Under the pieces are notes generated by a model. That model ran no database searches. It had not been told where the DNA came from and saw nothing but the letters and a program-made list of their open reading frames with translations. This document shows positions 1 through 10,183 of a stretch of DNA of 64,000 nt, one piece after another. The translations under genes were made by a program, and so were the position numbers. Source of the DNA: an uncultured Fretibacterium sp. (GTDB lineage Bacteria; Synergistota; Synergistia; Synergistales; Aminobacteriaceae); assembly GCA_946183145.1 (NCBI GenBank), contig CAMGZM010000001.1:248001-312000 (forward strand). Reading direction: 5' to 3'. The first letter of the stretch is position 1. Every line of letters begins with the position of its first letter.

Positions 1-8
1 TTAGAGGA

Positions 9-971
9 GTGATAGGAAAAGTGAAGTTATCAGAAATTGGAGCGAAATTAGGATTACGGGTAACGGGGAATGCGGATCGTGAAATAATAGGGGTGTCATC
101 TCCTGAATACCCCCGTGAAAATACGATATGTGCAGTATGGGACAAGGGAGTAATGCAGAGGCTTGAAATATCGTATGCAGTGATGACGCGGGAGAAATAT
201 ATCACCCCCGGAAGGGACGCAATAATCTGTGAAAATCCCCGTGCGAAACTGGCTGAATTAATATCACTTTTTACACCTTCACAAAACAAGCGTGGAATAG
301 ATGCGAAAGCGGAAGTATCACCCAATGCAAAAATCTCACCCGACGCATACATATCCCCGTTCGCGTATGTTGGAGAGGGTTGCATAGTAGAAGCCGGAAG
401 TGTGATAGAGCCTCACGCGGTACTGATGAAGGATGTGAAGATAGGACGTAATTGCCTGATACATTCCGGGGCAGTGATAGGTACTGACGGATTTGGCTTT
501 GAGCGCACGGAAGCGGGAATAGTGAAGATCCCGCAAACAGGCGGGGTAACGATAAGTGATGACGTAGAAATCGGAGCCTGTACGACAATCGACAGGGGAA
601 CGCTGAACGATACAATAATCGGAGCTGGAACGAAAATCGATAACCACGTACAAATCGGCCACAACGTAAAAATCGGGCGCAACTGCATAATCTGCTCAAT
701 GTCTGGTATAGCTGGAAGCACGGAACTCGGCGACAACGTAACAATCTCGGTGCAAGCTGGAATAACGGACCATGTGAAAATCGGCTCAAACGTAACGATA
801 GCGGGGCGTTCGGGAGTAACGAACGACATCAAGGACGGAGCAATAGTTTCAGGATTTCCTGCGAGAAATCACAATGATGCGAAACGAGCGTTAGTATTGG
901 CTTCAGATTTGCCGCTTTTGGTGAAGAGATTGCACAAGGTCGAACGTCGATTAGACAGCATAACGCAATGA
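9..971 (+). CDS. lpxD: UDP-3-O-acylglucosamine N-acyltransferase LpxD
   Basis: Adds the N-linked hydroxyacyl chain to UDP-3-O-acylglucosamine, the third step of lipid A synthesis, in the cytoplasm. About 320 residues, the usual LpxD length. The N-terminal part is a uridine-binding-like domain. From about residue 100 the protein is a left-handed beta helix built of hexapeptides (I-x-x-x-A/N-x patterns), with the expected histidine in the [10 protein letters not shown] stretch. The first start is GTG at 9, which would overlap a stop at 10-12 of an unseen upstream gene. A GTG at 21 (giving M-K-L-S-E) is equally possible and has better Shine-Dalgarno spacing. The 3' end overlaps lpxC by 4 bp (ATGA), so the lipid A genes form one operon that probably began outside the window. 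Confidence 0.95.
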   Translation: MIGKVKLSEIGAKLGLRVTGNADREIIGVSSPEYPRENTICAVWDKGVMQRLEISYAVMTREKYITPGRDAIICENPRAKLAELISLFTPSQNKRGIDAKAEVSPNAKISPDAYISPFAYVGEGCIVEAGSVIEPHAVLMKDVKIGRNCLIHSGAVIGTDGFGFERTEAGIVKIPQTGGVTISDDVEIGACTTIDRGTLNDTIIGAGTKIDNHVQIGHNVKIGRNCIICSMSGIAGSTELGDNVTISVQAGITDHVKIGSNVTIAGRSGVTNDIKDGAIVSGFPARNHNDAKRALVLASDLPLLVKRLHKVERRLDSITQ

Positions 972-1783
972 GACGGTTAACGGACGAAATAACGATAAGG
1001 GGTCTAGGACTTCACAGCGGGAAGGATTGTTCATTAACGCTTGAGCCATATGATACGCCTGAAGTGATGATGAGAGTTTCTGATGAAGAATATCCGTTGC
1101 GAAAACTTTCTGCGGACGGAACTAGACGGGGCTCGGACTATATATTTCCTTCAGGAGAGACAGTGAGGACATGCGAGCATGTATTATCGTCATTATGTGG
1201 GCTGAAGATATATACGGGAGTGCGCATAACGGTAGACGGCGGAGAAATGCCAGCGGTTGATGGTTGTGCGAGAACACTTGTTGAAGCGATAATGCGTAAC
1301 TCATATGAAGACGGAGAAAAGTTGCAGTACGTAACAATCCGAGAGCCGTTAATAGTGTGTAGTGAGGACGGAAAAAGATTTGCGTGTGCATTTCCGTCGG
1401 ATAAATTTCACGTAACATACACTGTTGAATACCCTTATGTAGGGGTACAGACGTATGATTATGTTTCAGGTGAGACGAATTACGCGGAAGAAATAGCCCC
1501 TGCGAGAACGTTTGCGATGAGGAGCGAGGTTGAATATTTGCGTTCTCATGGAATGGCATTAGGAGGGACGTTGAAGAACGCGATATTAATCGGAGAAGAT
1601 ATAGAGGCCGACGGAGGGTTAAGATGGCCTGATGAATTTGTGCGTCATAAGGTGCTTGATATGATGGGCGACATATACTCATTAGGTTATCCAGTGAAAG
1701 CGCATGTGATCGCGATGAGGGCGGGTCATGAAATCCACTTGAGATTAGCGGAGAAGATGAAAGGAGCAAAGATAGATGTCTGA
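968..1783 (+). CDS. lpxC: UDP-3-O-acyl-N-acetylglucosamine deacetylase LpxC
   Basis: Zinc enzyme for the committed deacetylation of lipid A synthesis. The zinc ligands are visible: the His of CEHVLSSL near residue 75, and the H-x-x-x-D of [10 protein letters not shown] near residue 225. A later His in GHEIHLRL fits the catalytic histidine. At 271 residues it is slightly short for the family (about 300) but complete at both ends. It is a free-standing LpxC, not the LpxC-FabZ fusion seen in some phyla, although fabZ follows directly with an 8-bp overlap. Its presence shows the organism makes lipid A and has an outer membrane. Confidence 0.96.
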   Translation: MRRLTDEITIRGLGLHSGKDCSLTLEPYDTPEVMMRVSDEEYPLRKLSADGTRRGSDYIFPSGETVRTCEHVLSSLCGLKIYTGVRITVDGGEMPAVDGCARTLVEAIMRNSYEDGEKLQYVTIREPLIVCSEDGKRFACAFPSDKFHVTYTVEYPYVGVQTYDYVSGETNYAEEIAPARTFAMRSEVEYLRSHGMALGGTLKNAILIGEDIEADGGLRWPDEFVRHKVLDMMGDIYSLGYPVKAHVIAMRAGHEIHLRLAEKMKGAKIDV

Positions 1784-2240
1784 GATAGATATATTTGGAG
1801 TGATGAAGATGCTGAAGCACCGATACCCGTTTTTGATGGTAGACAGGATAACGGACTATGACGACATGCACGTAACGGGCTACAAGAACGTAACATACAA
1901 CGAGCCGTATTTTCAGGGCCATTTTCCCGGAGACCCCACAATGCCGGGGGTGCTGATAGTTGAAAGCATGGGACAGGTTACAAGCGTTCTTCTCGGTATA
2001 AAATTAGGAATGGAACAGGGAAACAAGATAGCCTTCTTAACGGGGATGGACAAGGTGAGATTTCGCAAGCCCGTACGTCCCGGCGACAAGCTGGTAACGA
2101 AAGCGGAACTGACGAACGTACACAGCCACAGCGCGAAGGCGAAAGCGAAAGCGTATGTAGAAGACGAACTAGTAGCGGAGGCAGAATTTACGACGATAAT
2201 CGGAGATACGTTAGGGCGGAAGACGGAGGCGGCAGAGTGA
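1776..2240 (+). CDS. fabZ: 3-hydroxyacyl-[ACP] dehydratase FabZ
   Basis: Hot-dog-fold dehydratase that removes water from 3-hydroxyacyl-ACP in fatty acid elongation, competing with LpxA/LpxD for hydroxyacyl-ACP. The 154-residue length is typical. The family signature is intact: HRYPFLMVDR near the N-terminus and the catalytic His and Glu in FQGHFPGDPTMPGVLIVESM. The ATG lies inside the end of lpxC behind AAGGAG. The gene ends in a GTGA overlap with lpxA, implying translational coupling. Confidence 0.96.
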   Translation: MSEIDIFGVMKMLKHRYPFLMVDRITDYDDMHVTGYKNVTYNEPYFQGHFPGDPTMPGVLIVESMGQVTSVLLGIKLGMEQGNKIAFLTGMDKVRFRKPVRPGDKLVTKAELTNVHSHSAKAKAKAYVEDELVAEAEFTTIIGDTLGRKTEAAE

Positions 2241-3025
2241 GCAGAAACATCCACCCTTCAGCAGTAATATCACGAGAAGCAGAAATCAGCGACGGAGTAA
2301 AGATAGGGCCATTTTGTTTAGTAGACGGAGATGCGAAAATCGGAGAAGGGACGGAATTAACGTCATTTGTGAGCATACACGGACATGTAACAATTGGGAA
2401 GAACTGCAAGATTTGCGAGCATACATCAATAGGAGGCGACCCACAAGATCACGGCTACAAGGGAGAAATCTCGTACGTAAAAATTGGTGACAACAACCTA
2501 ATCCGCGAGAACGTAACAATCTCACGAGCGACAGGCGAAGGAAATGCGACTGTTGTGGGAAATGACTGCTTCATAATGGAAGGAGTACACTTTGCGCATA
2601 ATGTAGTAGTGGGAGATTATGTAACAGTAGCGAACAAAGTCGGATTATCAGGATTTGTGCAGGTAGGAAGCCATACGGTATTCGGAGGCATGGCCGGAGT
2701 ACACCAGTTTGTGAGGATAGGGGAGTACTGCATGATAGGGGGATTATACCGTGTCTCAAAGGATGTTCCTCATTACACGCTGGCATCAGGGGAGCCGTTA
2801 AGGTTGACGGGATTGAACAAAATCGGATTGTCGCGCGGGGGATTTGACGTAGAAACGATACGAGAGATATACAGATTTTACCGAGAACTTTACCGCAAGG
2901 ATACGAGTTTTACGGAAGCCCTTAAGGAAGCAGCAGCACATAAGTCAGAATATATCCTCGAAATCCAGAAGATAATAGAATTTTACGATGGAACGAAACG
3001 TGGAGTAACATTCTGGGGTAATTAG
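2237..3025 (+). CDS. lpxA: acyl-[ACP]-UDP-N-acetylglucosamine O-acyltransferase LpxA
   Basis: First enzyme of lipid A synthesis, transferring a hydroxyacyl chain to the 3-OH of UDP-GlcNAc. 262 residues, the usual length. A left-handed beta helix of hexapeptides fills residues 5-190, with the catalytic His in the FAHNVVVG segment. The C-terminal helical domain (from about 195) contains the G-L-N-x-I-G-L-x-R-x-G-F pattern that distinguishes LpxA from LpxD. The start is GTG overlapping the fabZ stop. It is the last gene of the lipid A operon in view; lpxB/lpxI and lpxK are not in the window. Confidence 0.96.
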   Translation: MSRNIHPSAVISREAEISDGVKIGPFCLVDGDAKIGEGTELTSFVSIHGHVTIGKNCKICEHTSIGGDPQDHGYKGEISYVKIGDNNLIRENVTISRATGEGNATVVGNDCFIMEGVHFAHNVVVGDYVTVANKVGLSGFVQVGSHTVFGGMAGVHQFVRIGEYCMIGGLYRVSKDVPHYTLASGEPLRLTGLNKIGLSRGGFDVETIREIYRFYRELYRKDTSFTEALKEAAAHKSEYILEIQKIIEFYDGTKRGVTFWGN

Positions 3026-3077
3026 GGTATAATTTCCACATTCCCAAAGATAACGACAAGAACGGAGGAAATATCGA

Positions 3078-4676
3078 ATGCAGGAGAGGAAGATAGTAAA
3101 TATCCCATCACTGATAAGCGATTACTACACATTATCCCCGAACCCCGACGACAAGACTCAGCAAGTCTCATTCGGGACATCGGGACATCGCGGAAGTTCT
3201 GCGCTTCACAGTTTCAACGAGGAGCATATACTAGCGATAGCGCAGGCAGTATACGAGCATCGCACAGCAGAAGGCATTCCCGGCCCGTTATATCTCGGAG
3301 CGGACACGCACGCATTATCGGAGCCTTCAATGAGGACATGTGTAGAAGTTTTAGCTGCAAATGGTGTAGAGCTGATATTGCAGAAAGATTTTGCGCCAAC
3401 ACCGACCCCCGTAATATCACGAGCAATACTCGCGCACAACAGGACACCGGGGAACAAGACAGCTGACGGAATGGTGATAACGCCCTCGCATAACCCGCCC
3501 ACAGACGGAGGCATAAAGTACGATCCGCCATCTGGAGGCCCTGCAAGCCCTGAAATCACAAGCAAGATACAGAACCGCGCGAATGAATTAATCCGTCAGG
3601 GTGTGAAGAGCATAAAGCGAGTACCGTTTGAGAAAGCTGTGAAGATGGATAACGTACACTTTGAGGATTTTGTGATACCTTACGTGAAAGCACTTGCGAC
3701 AGTTGTAGACATGGAAGCGATTGCGAAATCAGGCCTCAAAATCGGCGCGGATCCTCTCGGCGGTTCAGGTATATATTACTGGAAGCCAATAGCAGAAATT
3801 TACGGCATCAAAAATCTTGAAGTCGTCAACCCGAACTTAGATCCGACATTCTCATTCATGCCGCCCGACCATGACGGAAAAATCAGAATGGACTGCTCAT
3901 CACCCTACGCAATGGCCAACTTGATACGGCTGAAAGATGACTATGATATAGCGTTCGGGAATGACACTGATTATGACCGTCACGGAATAGTAACGCCTGC
4001 AGGACTCATGAATCCCAATGCGTATTTGTCGGTTGCAGTACAGCACTTGTTCACGTCGCGAAAAGGCTGGAGGGCTGATGCGGCTGTCGGAAAAACAGTA
4101 GTCTCAAGCTCAATCATTGACCGTGTAACAGAAGGAATCGGACGCAAATTGTGTGAGGTGCCTGTAGGGTTTAAATGGTTTGTTGACGGACTACTTGACG
4201 GCTCAATGGGATTTGGCGGTGAAGAGAGTGCCGGAGCATCATTCCTGTGTCGTGATGGCTCAGTGTGGACGACGGACAAAGACGGGATAATCATGGACTT
4301 GCTTGCGTGCGAAATCACAGCGGTAACGGGTAAAAATCCTGCACAGCATTATGACGAAATCAAAGCGAAATACGGAACGAGTTACTATGCGCGTATCGAT
4401 ACCCCTGCAACGCCTGAGCAGAAAGCCGCGCTCGGAAAATTATCGCCTGACGACATCAAAGCAGACACATTAGCGGGCGGAAAAATCACGGGTAAATTCA
4501 CGAAAGCACCGGGGAATAACGCCTCAATCGGAGGACTGAAAGTTACGACAGCTGACGGATGGTTTGCGGCTCGGCCTTCAGGAACGGAGAACATCTGCAA
4601 ACTTTACGCCGAAAGTTTCATCAGCCCTGAACACCTCAAGAAGATACAGGAAGAAGCGCAGGCAATAATAGCGTAG
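3078..4676 (+). CDS. pgm: phosphoglucomutase (alpha-D-glucose-1-phosphate/glucose-6-phosphate)
   Basis: Interconverts glucose-1-phosphate and glucose-6-phosphate, linking glycolysis to nucleotide-sugar and glycogen synthesis. 532 residues, matching the E. coli Pgm type (about 546). Four domain signatures are visible: the phosphoserine loop [13 protein letters not shown], the metal-binding loop [10 protein letters not shown], the sugar-binding loop GEESAGASF, and the phosphate-binding loop [12 protein letters not shown] near the C-terminus. ATG is preceded by GGAGGAA. A TATAAT box at 3030-3035 could give it its own promoter. A strong hairpin terminator follows the stop. Confidence 0.95.
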   Translation: MQERKIVNIPSLISDYYTLSPNPDDKTQQVSFGTSGHRGSSALHSFNEEHILAIAQAVYEHRTAEGIPGPLYLGADTHALSEPSMRTCVEVLAANGVELILQKDFAPTPTPVISRAILAHNRTPGNKTADGMVITPSHNPPTDGGIKYDPPSGGPASPEITSKIQNRANELIRQGVKSIKRVPFEKAVKMDNVHFEDFVIPYVKALATVVDMEAIAKSGLKIGADPLGGSGIYYWKPIAEIYGIKNLEVVNPNLDPTFSFMPPDHDGKIRMDCSSPYAMANLIRLKDDYDIAFGNDTDYDRHGIVTPAGLMNPNAYLSVAVQHLFTSRKGWRADAAVGKTVVSSSIIDRVTEGIGRKLCEVPVGFKWFVDGLLDGSMGFGGEESAGASFLCRDGSVWTTDKDGIIMDLLACEITAVTGKNPAQHYDEIKAKYGTSYYARIDTPATPEQKAALGKLSPDDIKADTLAGGKITGKFTKAPGNNASIGGLKVTTADGWFAARPSGTENICKLYAESFISPEHLKKIQEEAQAIIA

Positions 4677-4690
4677 GTTTTGAGATTTTG

Positions 4691-4719
4691 CCCTCTGGTT
4701 TTTTGCCGGAGGGTTTTTT
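4691..4719 (+). terminator. Rho-independent terminator of pgm
   Basis: An 8-bp stem (CCCTCTGG / CCGGAGGG, one G-U pair) with a T-rich loop is followed by six Ts. It ends pgm transcription just before the FkbM region. Confidence 0.88.
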
Positions 4720-4732
4720 CTGTGAAGGAGTC

Positions 4733-5013
4733 ATGATAACATTGACACAAAATATTGATACCGGGCGAACAGCCACAGCGAACAGCCACAGCTGACGGGC
4801 GATAGCTTTGCCAAAAGAGTAATAACGGTATTAGCGCGGAAATACAGCCGTGTAAAGAGCGGACATGACAGCATTTCGGATTTAGTACGATTTTTCACCG
4901 ATCAGGCAGTAAGAGTAATCTTCAACAGAAACCCCCAGTTTTACGGAAAAAGGAAAGCGCATCAATTCTCATCACTCATTCATGAAGACGGCTATCACAT
5001 CAAGGATGTAAGA
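4733..5013 (+). pseudogene. out-of-frame 5' part of the FkbM methyltransferase gene
   Basis: An ATG at 4733 behind AAGGAG opens a 20-codon frame that stops at 4793-4795, directly after a 13-bp tandem duplication. From about 4759 the frame used by the downstream FkbM gene is open, has no ATG/GTG/TTG before 5014, and reads as credible protein (basic N-terminus, amphipathic helices, then DGYHIKDVRMPL running into the FkbM domain). One extra 13-bp unit would join the 4733 ATG to this frame and give a protein of about 335 residues. The spacing from AAGGAG to ATG is short (2 nt); a TTG at 4742 is the other possible start. Either the gene is broken or it is switched by repeat-number change. Confidence 0.6.
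4766..4791 (+). repeat. 13-bp perfect tandem duplication
   Basis: The 13-bp unit CGAACAGCCACAG occurs twice head to tail (4766-4778 and 4779-4791). Because 13 is not a multiple of three, each gain or loss shifts the frame of the FkbM gene. Two copies (here) are off, and three copies would be on. Confidence 0.95.
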
Positions 5014-5727
5014 ATGCCTTTGTTTGACAAGGACAACGAGAATTTATTTTTCGGCTATGTCTTTGAGGACACGTTCTATTCATATTTGTATCTTGATGAC
5101 GATTACAGCGAGAAAACTGTAGACGAGTGCGACAAGTTTCTTTACGAGGGCTTGTACGGTCTCGTGAATGATATTGTTGACGTCAGAGTGAAGCCGGGCG
5201 ATGTAGTTATTGACGCAGGAAGCTGGGCGGGAGATTTCGCGGCTTATGCTTCAGTTAAGGGAGCGACGGTTTACGCATTTGAGCCGACAGAGGCAAACTT
5301 CAAGTATCTCGTGAAGACAGCGGAGCTTAACGGCAATATTATTCCTGTAATGTTGGGACTGTCGAATGAGACAACGAGCCGCAAGATATTTCTTGATGAA
5401 CGTAACACGGGCGCAAGTTCAATGCTTGAGGATTTATGCGTTGCTCGTCATGAGGAAACGGAGATAAAGACAACAACAATTGACGAGTTTGTGAGGGCTA
5501 ATGACATTCAGCGCGTGGACTTCATAAAGAGCGACATAGAAGGCTTTGAACGATATATGCTTGAGGGAGCGCAGGAGACACTGAGAAGATTTGCGCCTAA
5601 GCTGGCGTTATGCACGTATCATTTGCCTGATGACCCTGTTGTCATGGCCGGGCTGATAAAACGCGCCAACCCTGCGTATAACATTGTGCAGAAGAGCAAG
5701 AAACTTTACGCCTCAGTCCCCGAATAA
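5014..5727 (+). CDS. FkbM-family SAM-dependent methyltransferase
   Basis: Class I methyltransferase of the FkbM family, usually O-methylating sugars of surface glycans. The SAM-binding glycine motif is VVIDAGSWAGDFA (about residues 67-79), followed by the acidic end of beta 2 (YAFEPT). The family's VDFIKSDIEGFE motif lies near residue 165. The substrate is unknown. The start given is the first in-frame ATG; AGGAT seven bases upstream could serve as a ribosome site. In-frame coding sequence continues upstream to 4759, so the native protein is probably about 98 residues longer and this may be an internal or truncated product. The gene is isolated between two terminators. Confidence 0.8.
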   Translation: MPLFDKDNENLFFGYVFEDTFYSYLYLDDDYSEKTVDECDKFLYEGLYGLVNDIVDVRVKPGDVVIDAGSWAGDFAAYASVKGATVYAFEPTEANFKYLVKTAELNGNIIPVMLGLSNETTSRKIFLDERNTGASSMLEDLCVARHEETEIKTTTIDEFVRANDIQRVDFIKSDIEGFERYMLEGAQETLRRFAPKLALCTYHLPDDPVVMAGLIKRANPAYNIVQKSKKLYASVPE

Positions 5728-5738
5728 CAATCACACAC

Positions 5739-5778
5739 AAAAAAATTCTCCGGGAGTTTTGAATGCCCCGGAGTTTTT
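5739..5778. terminator. bidirectional terminator between fkbM and yafQ
   Basis: The stem CTCCGGG / CCCGGAG is flanked by an A-run on the left and a T-run on the right. It can therefore end both the plus-strand methyltransferase gene and the converging minus-strand toxin gene. Confidence 0.85.
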
Positions 5779-5779
5779 G

Positions 5780-6112
5780 TTACCCGAAAATTTCCGAATG
5801 AGTACCCGTGTTGAGGAACGTAACAAGCCCACCGTCTTCTTCATCATAAACCTGATACACGAGAAGCAAATCGCCTTTAACATGGCATTTCCTCGTTCCA
5901 TCGTAACGCCCTTTAAGTTTATGGTCTCTCCATTCAGCCGGAAGGGGCGCGTCATTAGCGATTAAGAGCATCATAGCTTCTTTAACGCTGTTCAAGTCAT
6001 GTTTACCGGAACGTGAAATTTTTTCCCAGTCTTTTACGAAGTCGCTTGTTTTCTTTGCGTCGCGCGGGAGGGGAGTGCGTTTTTCAGCGGCTGATTTCTT
6101 GTTAGCCGTCAA
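5780..6112 (-). CDS. yafQ: YafQ-family type II toxin (mRNA interferase)
   Basis: RelE-superfamily ribosome-dependent endoribonuclease of the YafQ branch. After an unusual charged N-terminal extension of about 15 residues the domain is complete. It shows DHKLKG, then CHVKGDLLLVYQ, then GTHSEIFG at the C-terminus, which carry the histidines, aspartate and aromatic residue used by this family. 110 residues against about 92 in E. coli, the extra being N-terminal. The likely start is TTG at 6112, inside the end of the upstream 54-codon gene, with GGAG about 13 bases upstream. The overlap indicates a co-translated toxin-antitoxin pair. Confidence 0.85.
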   Translation of the reverse strand: MTANKKSAAEKRTPLPRDAKKTSDFVKDWEKISRSGKHDLNSVKEAMMLLIANDAPLPAEWRDHKLKGRYDGTRKCHVKGDLLLVYQVYDEEDGGLVTFLNTGTHSEIFG

Positions 6113-6266
6113 TTTTCCATTTCTCCTTCATTTTCAACCAGTCCGCTAATATTTCTTGAGCCTCAGCAAGAGATCTCAATGTTGCCTGATTTGTTACGCC
6201 GTTGCCGTTGTCATCGTAGAGGTAGTATTTTCCGTTTTCATCTATTGCCGGATATATACGCTCCAT
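6102..6266 (-). CDS. 54-residue partner of YafQ, possible antitoxin of unrecognised type
   Basis: A 54-codon frame starts with ATG at 6266 behind GGAGTGA and ends with TAA at 6102-6104, overlapping the toxin start by 11 bp. Position and overlap are those of an antitoxin gene. The protein does not look like DinJ/RelB: there is no ribbon-helix-helix pattern. The N-terminal half is acidic with tyrosines and a D-D-N-G-N-G turn, and the C-terminal half is an amphipathic helix ending K-W-K-I-D-G. I do not recognise the family. It could be an atypical antitoxin or an unrelated small protein. Confidence 0.65.
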   Translation of the reverse strand: MERIYPAIDENGKYYLYDDNGNGVTNQATLRSLAEAQEILADWLKMKEKWKIDG

Positions 6267-6324
6267 AAATATCACTCCTCATAGTGTTATCATGTTTATA
6301 TTTTACAATGGGAGGAAAAAATTT

Positions 6325-6600
6325 ATGAGACTCGATAAATATCTCAAGCTCGCAAGACTCGTAAAACGCCGAACAGTAGCGCAGGAAATGATAGACTTGA
6401 AAGCTGTGCGGATAAATGGCCGTGAGTGCAAGCCGTCAAGTGAAGTGCATGAAGAAGATGTGATAGAAATCGCGTACATTAACCGTGTGCTGAAAGTGAA
6501 AGTGCTTTGTGCTGACGAGGCAATATTGAGACGGCCAAAAGTTATATCATGGGAGCAGTTAGAAGAAAGGCAAGTAAAGCCCGACGAAAAACCGTTTTAA
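6325..6600 (+). CDS. rqcP: S4-domain RNA-binding protein, RqcP/Hsp15 family
   Basis: A 91-residue S4 domain protein: MRLDKYLKLARLVKRR at the N-terminus is the alpha-L RNA-binding core, followed by A-V-R-I-N-G-R and E-E-D-V-I-E-I. RqcP binds stalled 50S subunits and tRNA during ribosome-associated quality control, and Hsp15 has a related role. The ATG at 6325 is chosen because it follows GGGAGGA and begins exactly with the S4 signature. A longer frame from 6292 adds eleven residues unlike the family. A small single gene just upstream of enolase. Confidence 0.88.
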   Translation: MRLDKYLKLARLVKRRTVAQEMIDLKAVRINGRECKPSSEVHEEDVIEIAYINRVLKVKVLCADEAILRRPKVISWEQLEERQVKPDEKPF

Positions 6601-6626
6601 TTTTTCCAGTTGCCAATTATAATTAG

Positions 6627-7958
<1,332 letters not shown>

Positions 7959-7967
7959 GGTATCACA

Positions 7968-8390
7968 ATGGCATTTGTTGACCCCGACTCAATCCTTGAA
8001 CAGGTAGTATTACGGCGCAAAATTTCAACCGACAAAGCACCCGCGGCAATCGGCCCATATTCACAGGCAATACAGGCGGGAGAATTTCTCTACGTCTCCG
8101 GGCAGATACCAGTAGACCCCGCAACAGGTGAAATTCCTGCAACAGTCTCACTTCAGGCAAGACGTTCGCTCGAAAACCTGAAGGCTATAGTTGAGGCAGG
8201 CGGTTACAGGCTGACCGATGTTGTGAAGACTACAGTATTTGCGGCGGATATTGCGGACTTTGCGGAAGTCAACGCTGTGTACGCTGAATATTTCCCGAAC
8301 AACGCCCCGGCAAGGTCATTTGTGGCGGTTAAGGATTTGCCCAAAGGCGTTAAGATTGAGATTGAAGCAGTAGCGTGGCACAGGAAATAA
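7968..8390 (+). CDS. ridA: RidA-family enamine/imine deaminase
   Basis: Hydrolyses reactive enamine/imine intermediates made by PLP enzymes, protecting other PLP enzymes. The core (IGPYSQAI near residue 28, YVSGQIPVDP, and the C-terminal PARSFVAVKDLPKG with its conserved Arg, then IEIEAVAW) is that of active RidA. 140 residues, with about 15 more at the N-terminus than usual. It starts 10 bp after enolase and is probably co-transcribed with it. Confidence 0.93.
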   Translation: MAFVDPDSILEQVVLRRKISTDKAPAAIGPYSQAIQAGEFLYVSGQIPVDPATGEIPATVSLQARRSLENLKAIVEAGGYRLTDVVKTTVFAADIADFAEVNAVYAEYFPNNAPARSFVAVKDLPKGVKIEIEAVAWHRK

Positions 8391-8414
8391 TTTTTTGGAG
8401 GTAAATTTTTCAAC

Positions 8415-8795
8415 ATGGCAGAATCAACAACAGCAGTAAACCCCTGCGGAGGCAGTGCGCCTTCAACGGGCGGCGGTGCTGGTGCAGAAGGAGGAGCGGC
8501 ACAGCAGGGCGGATTAATGGGTATGTTATTCCCTCTTGCAATATTCGTGCTGATATTCTACTTCTTCATCATAAGGCCGCAGAAGAAACGCGACAAACAG
8601 CAGAAAAATATGATTGACAGCATAGCGCGGGGAGATCAGATAATCACAATCGGCGGTTTCTATGGTACAGTCCGTGAAGTCCGTGATGATTCATTCCAGA
8701 TTGAAATCGCTGAAGGTGTCCGCGTAACAATCCTGAAATCAGCCGTTCAGGGCAAACGCGCAGCAACAGCAGCAAAAACGGAGGCAGCATCTTAA
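8415..8795 (+). CDS. yajC: preprotein translocase subunit YajC
   Basis: Small single-pass inner membrane partner of SecDF. The transmembrane helix is at about residues 36-56, followed by the hallmark F-F-I-I-R-P-Q-K-K-R-D-K and a YajC domain (GDQIITIGGFYGTV). A Gly/Ala/Ser-rich N-terminal extension of about 30 residues precedes the helix. GGAGG is separated from ATG by a long A/T stretch. The stop overlaps the secD start (TAATG). Confidence 0.95.
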   Translation: MAESTTAVNPCGGSAPSTGGGAGAEGGAAQQGGLMGMLFPLAIFVLIFYFFIIRPQKKRDKQQKNMIDSIARGDQIITIGGFYGTVREVRDDSFQIEIAEGVRVTILKSAVQGKRAATAAKTEAAS

Positions 8796-10183
8796 TGAAC
8801 CGCACCGACAGATTACGCCTCTGGCTTGTGCTGATAGTAGTTGCGGGGGCGGCATGTTTTGCGTACTTCAACAGGGACGGCCTCAACTTAGGGCTTGACC
8901 TTCGCGGAGGAGCGCACATAGTCTTGCAGGCAAAAGGAACGCCCGAAAACCCCCTCGGCGATGACAGCATAGACAGATTATTAGCCGTATTGCGCAACAG
9001 AATAGACCAGTACGGAGTCGCAGAGCCAATAATCCAGAAGTCAGGAAGCGACCGCATAATAGTAGACTTACCCGGCATTCAGGATCCTGCCGCGGCACTT
9101 GAGCTTATCGGACGGACGGCACAAATGGATTTCCGCGAGGTTATCGACTCAACGGGGACTCCTCCTCCTGCGCCAGTAAGAAGCAATTACGACAGCGATA
9201 TACAGTTTGTGCAGGCACAAGAGAGATGGCAGAAAGCTATTGACGAGCTCAGCAACTCAAGCGCAGATTTTCAGGCACGCGCAAAGAACACAGTCGGAGC
9301 AATCGTAGCACCTGCTGAGGAAGCCGGAAGATTTTACCTCTTAGGGCCTGTGCTTTTGTCGGGAAAAGATTTGGTGAATGCACAAGTCAACCCTGACAGT
9401 TTAGGCCGTCTCGGAGTGTCGATAGAGTTCAACAGCGAGGGCGCAAAACTCTTTGAGGACGCAACAGCCAAACTTGTGGGAAAACAGCTCGCAATAGTGC
9501 TTGATGATGTTGTGATTTCCGCTCCCGTAGTGCAGGACAGAATCGCCGGGGGAAATGCTCAGATTACCGGGCGTTTTACAGCAGATGAAGCCGGAAGACT
9601 CGCAATAATGCTCAAAGCGGGCGCATTGCCTGTAGCAGTCGAAATTGCCGAAAACAGGTCAGTAGGGCCGAGCTTGGGAGCTGACTCAGTTCGTCAGGGA
9701 CTTGAAGCTGGCTTGTTCGGTGCTGGAATGGTGCTTGTGTTCATGCTCATCTATTACCAGTTCCGGGGACTTGCGGCGGATTTTGCGCTTGCTGTTACGG
9801 TGCTGTTGATATTCGCGGGGTTAATCGCTTTCAACGCAACACTGACATTGCCGGGCATCGCAGGAATCATTCTGACGTTGGGAATGGCTGTAGACGGAAA
9901 TGTGTTAATCTATGAGCGCGTCAAAGAGGAGCAGAAGACGGGCAAAACTCCTATGGCGGCACTTGACGCGGGATTTCGCAAGGCACTCGTAACAATCCTC
10001 GACTCAAACATCACGACACTTATTGCGGCGTTGGTGCTGTTCTATTTCGGCTCAGGCTCAGTGCGTGGATTTGGCGTAACTCTGTCAGTCGGACTTGTGG
10101 CGAGCGTTTTCGCTAACATTGTCGTAACGCGGGCTATATTGCAGTTGTTCGTAAAGCGCGGAAAGGAGATCGTGAGGAAATAA
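8795..10183 (+). CDS. secD: protein translocase subunit SecD
   Basis: Proton-motive-force-driven SecDF subunit that helps pull proteins out of SecYEG on the periplasmic side. 462 residues: TM1, then the NLGLDLRGGAHIVL motif, a large periplasmic domain (about 35-285), and a bundle of five TMs (about 300-455) with TLGMAVDGNVLIYERVKEE, the conserved Asp region for proton movement. It sits between yajC and secF with 1-bp junctions, the usual operon. Confidence 0.97.
   Translation: MNRTDRLRLWLVLIVVAGAACFAYFNRDGLNLGLDLRGGAHIVLQAKGTPENPLGDDSIDRLLAVLRNRIDQYGVAEPIIQKSGSDRIIVDLPGIQDPAAALELIGRTAQMDFREVIDSTGTPPPAPVRSNYDSDIQFVQAQERWQKAIDELSNSSADFQARAKNTVGAIVAPAEEAGRFYLLGPVLLSGKDLVNAQVNPDSLGRLGVSIEFNSEGAKLFEDATAKLVGKQLAIVLDDVVISAPVVQDRIAGGNAQITGRFTADEAGRLAIMLKAGALPVAVEIAENRSVGPSLGADSVRQGLEAGLFGAGMVLVFMLIYYQFRGLAADFALAVTVLLIFAGLIAFNATLTLPGIAGIILTLGMAVDGNVLIYERVKEEQKTGKTPMAALDAGFRKALVTILDSNITTLIAALVLFYFGSGSVRGFGVTLSVGLVASVFANIVVTRAILQLFVKRGKEIVRK

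Noticed and set aside
1122-1922. 266-codon minus-strand frame across lpxC/fabZ
   Set aside because: Overlaps two well-conserved genes and contains no recognisable motif.
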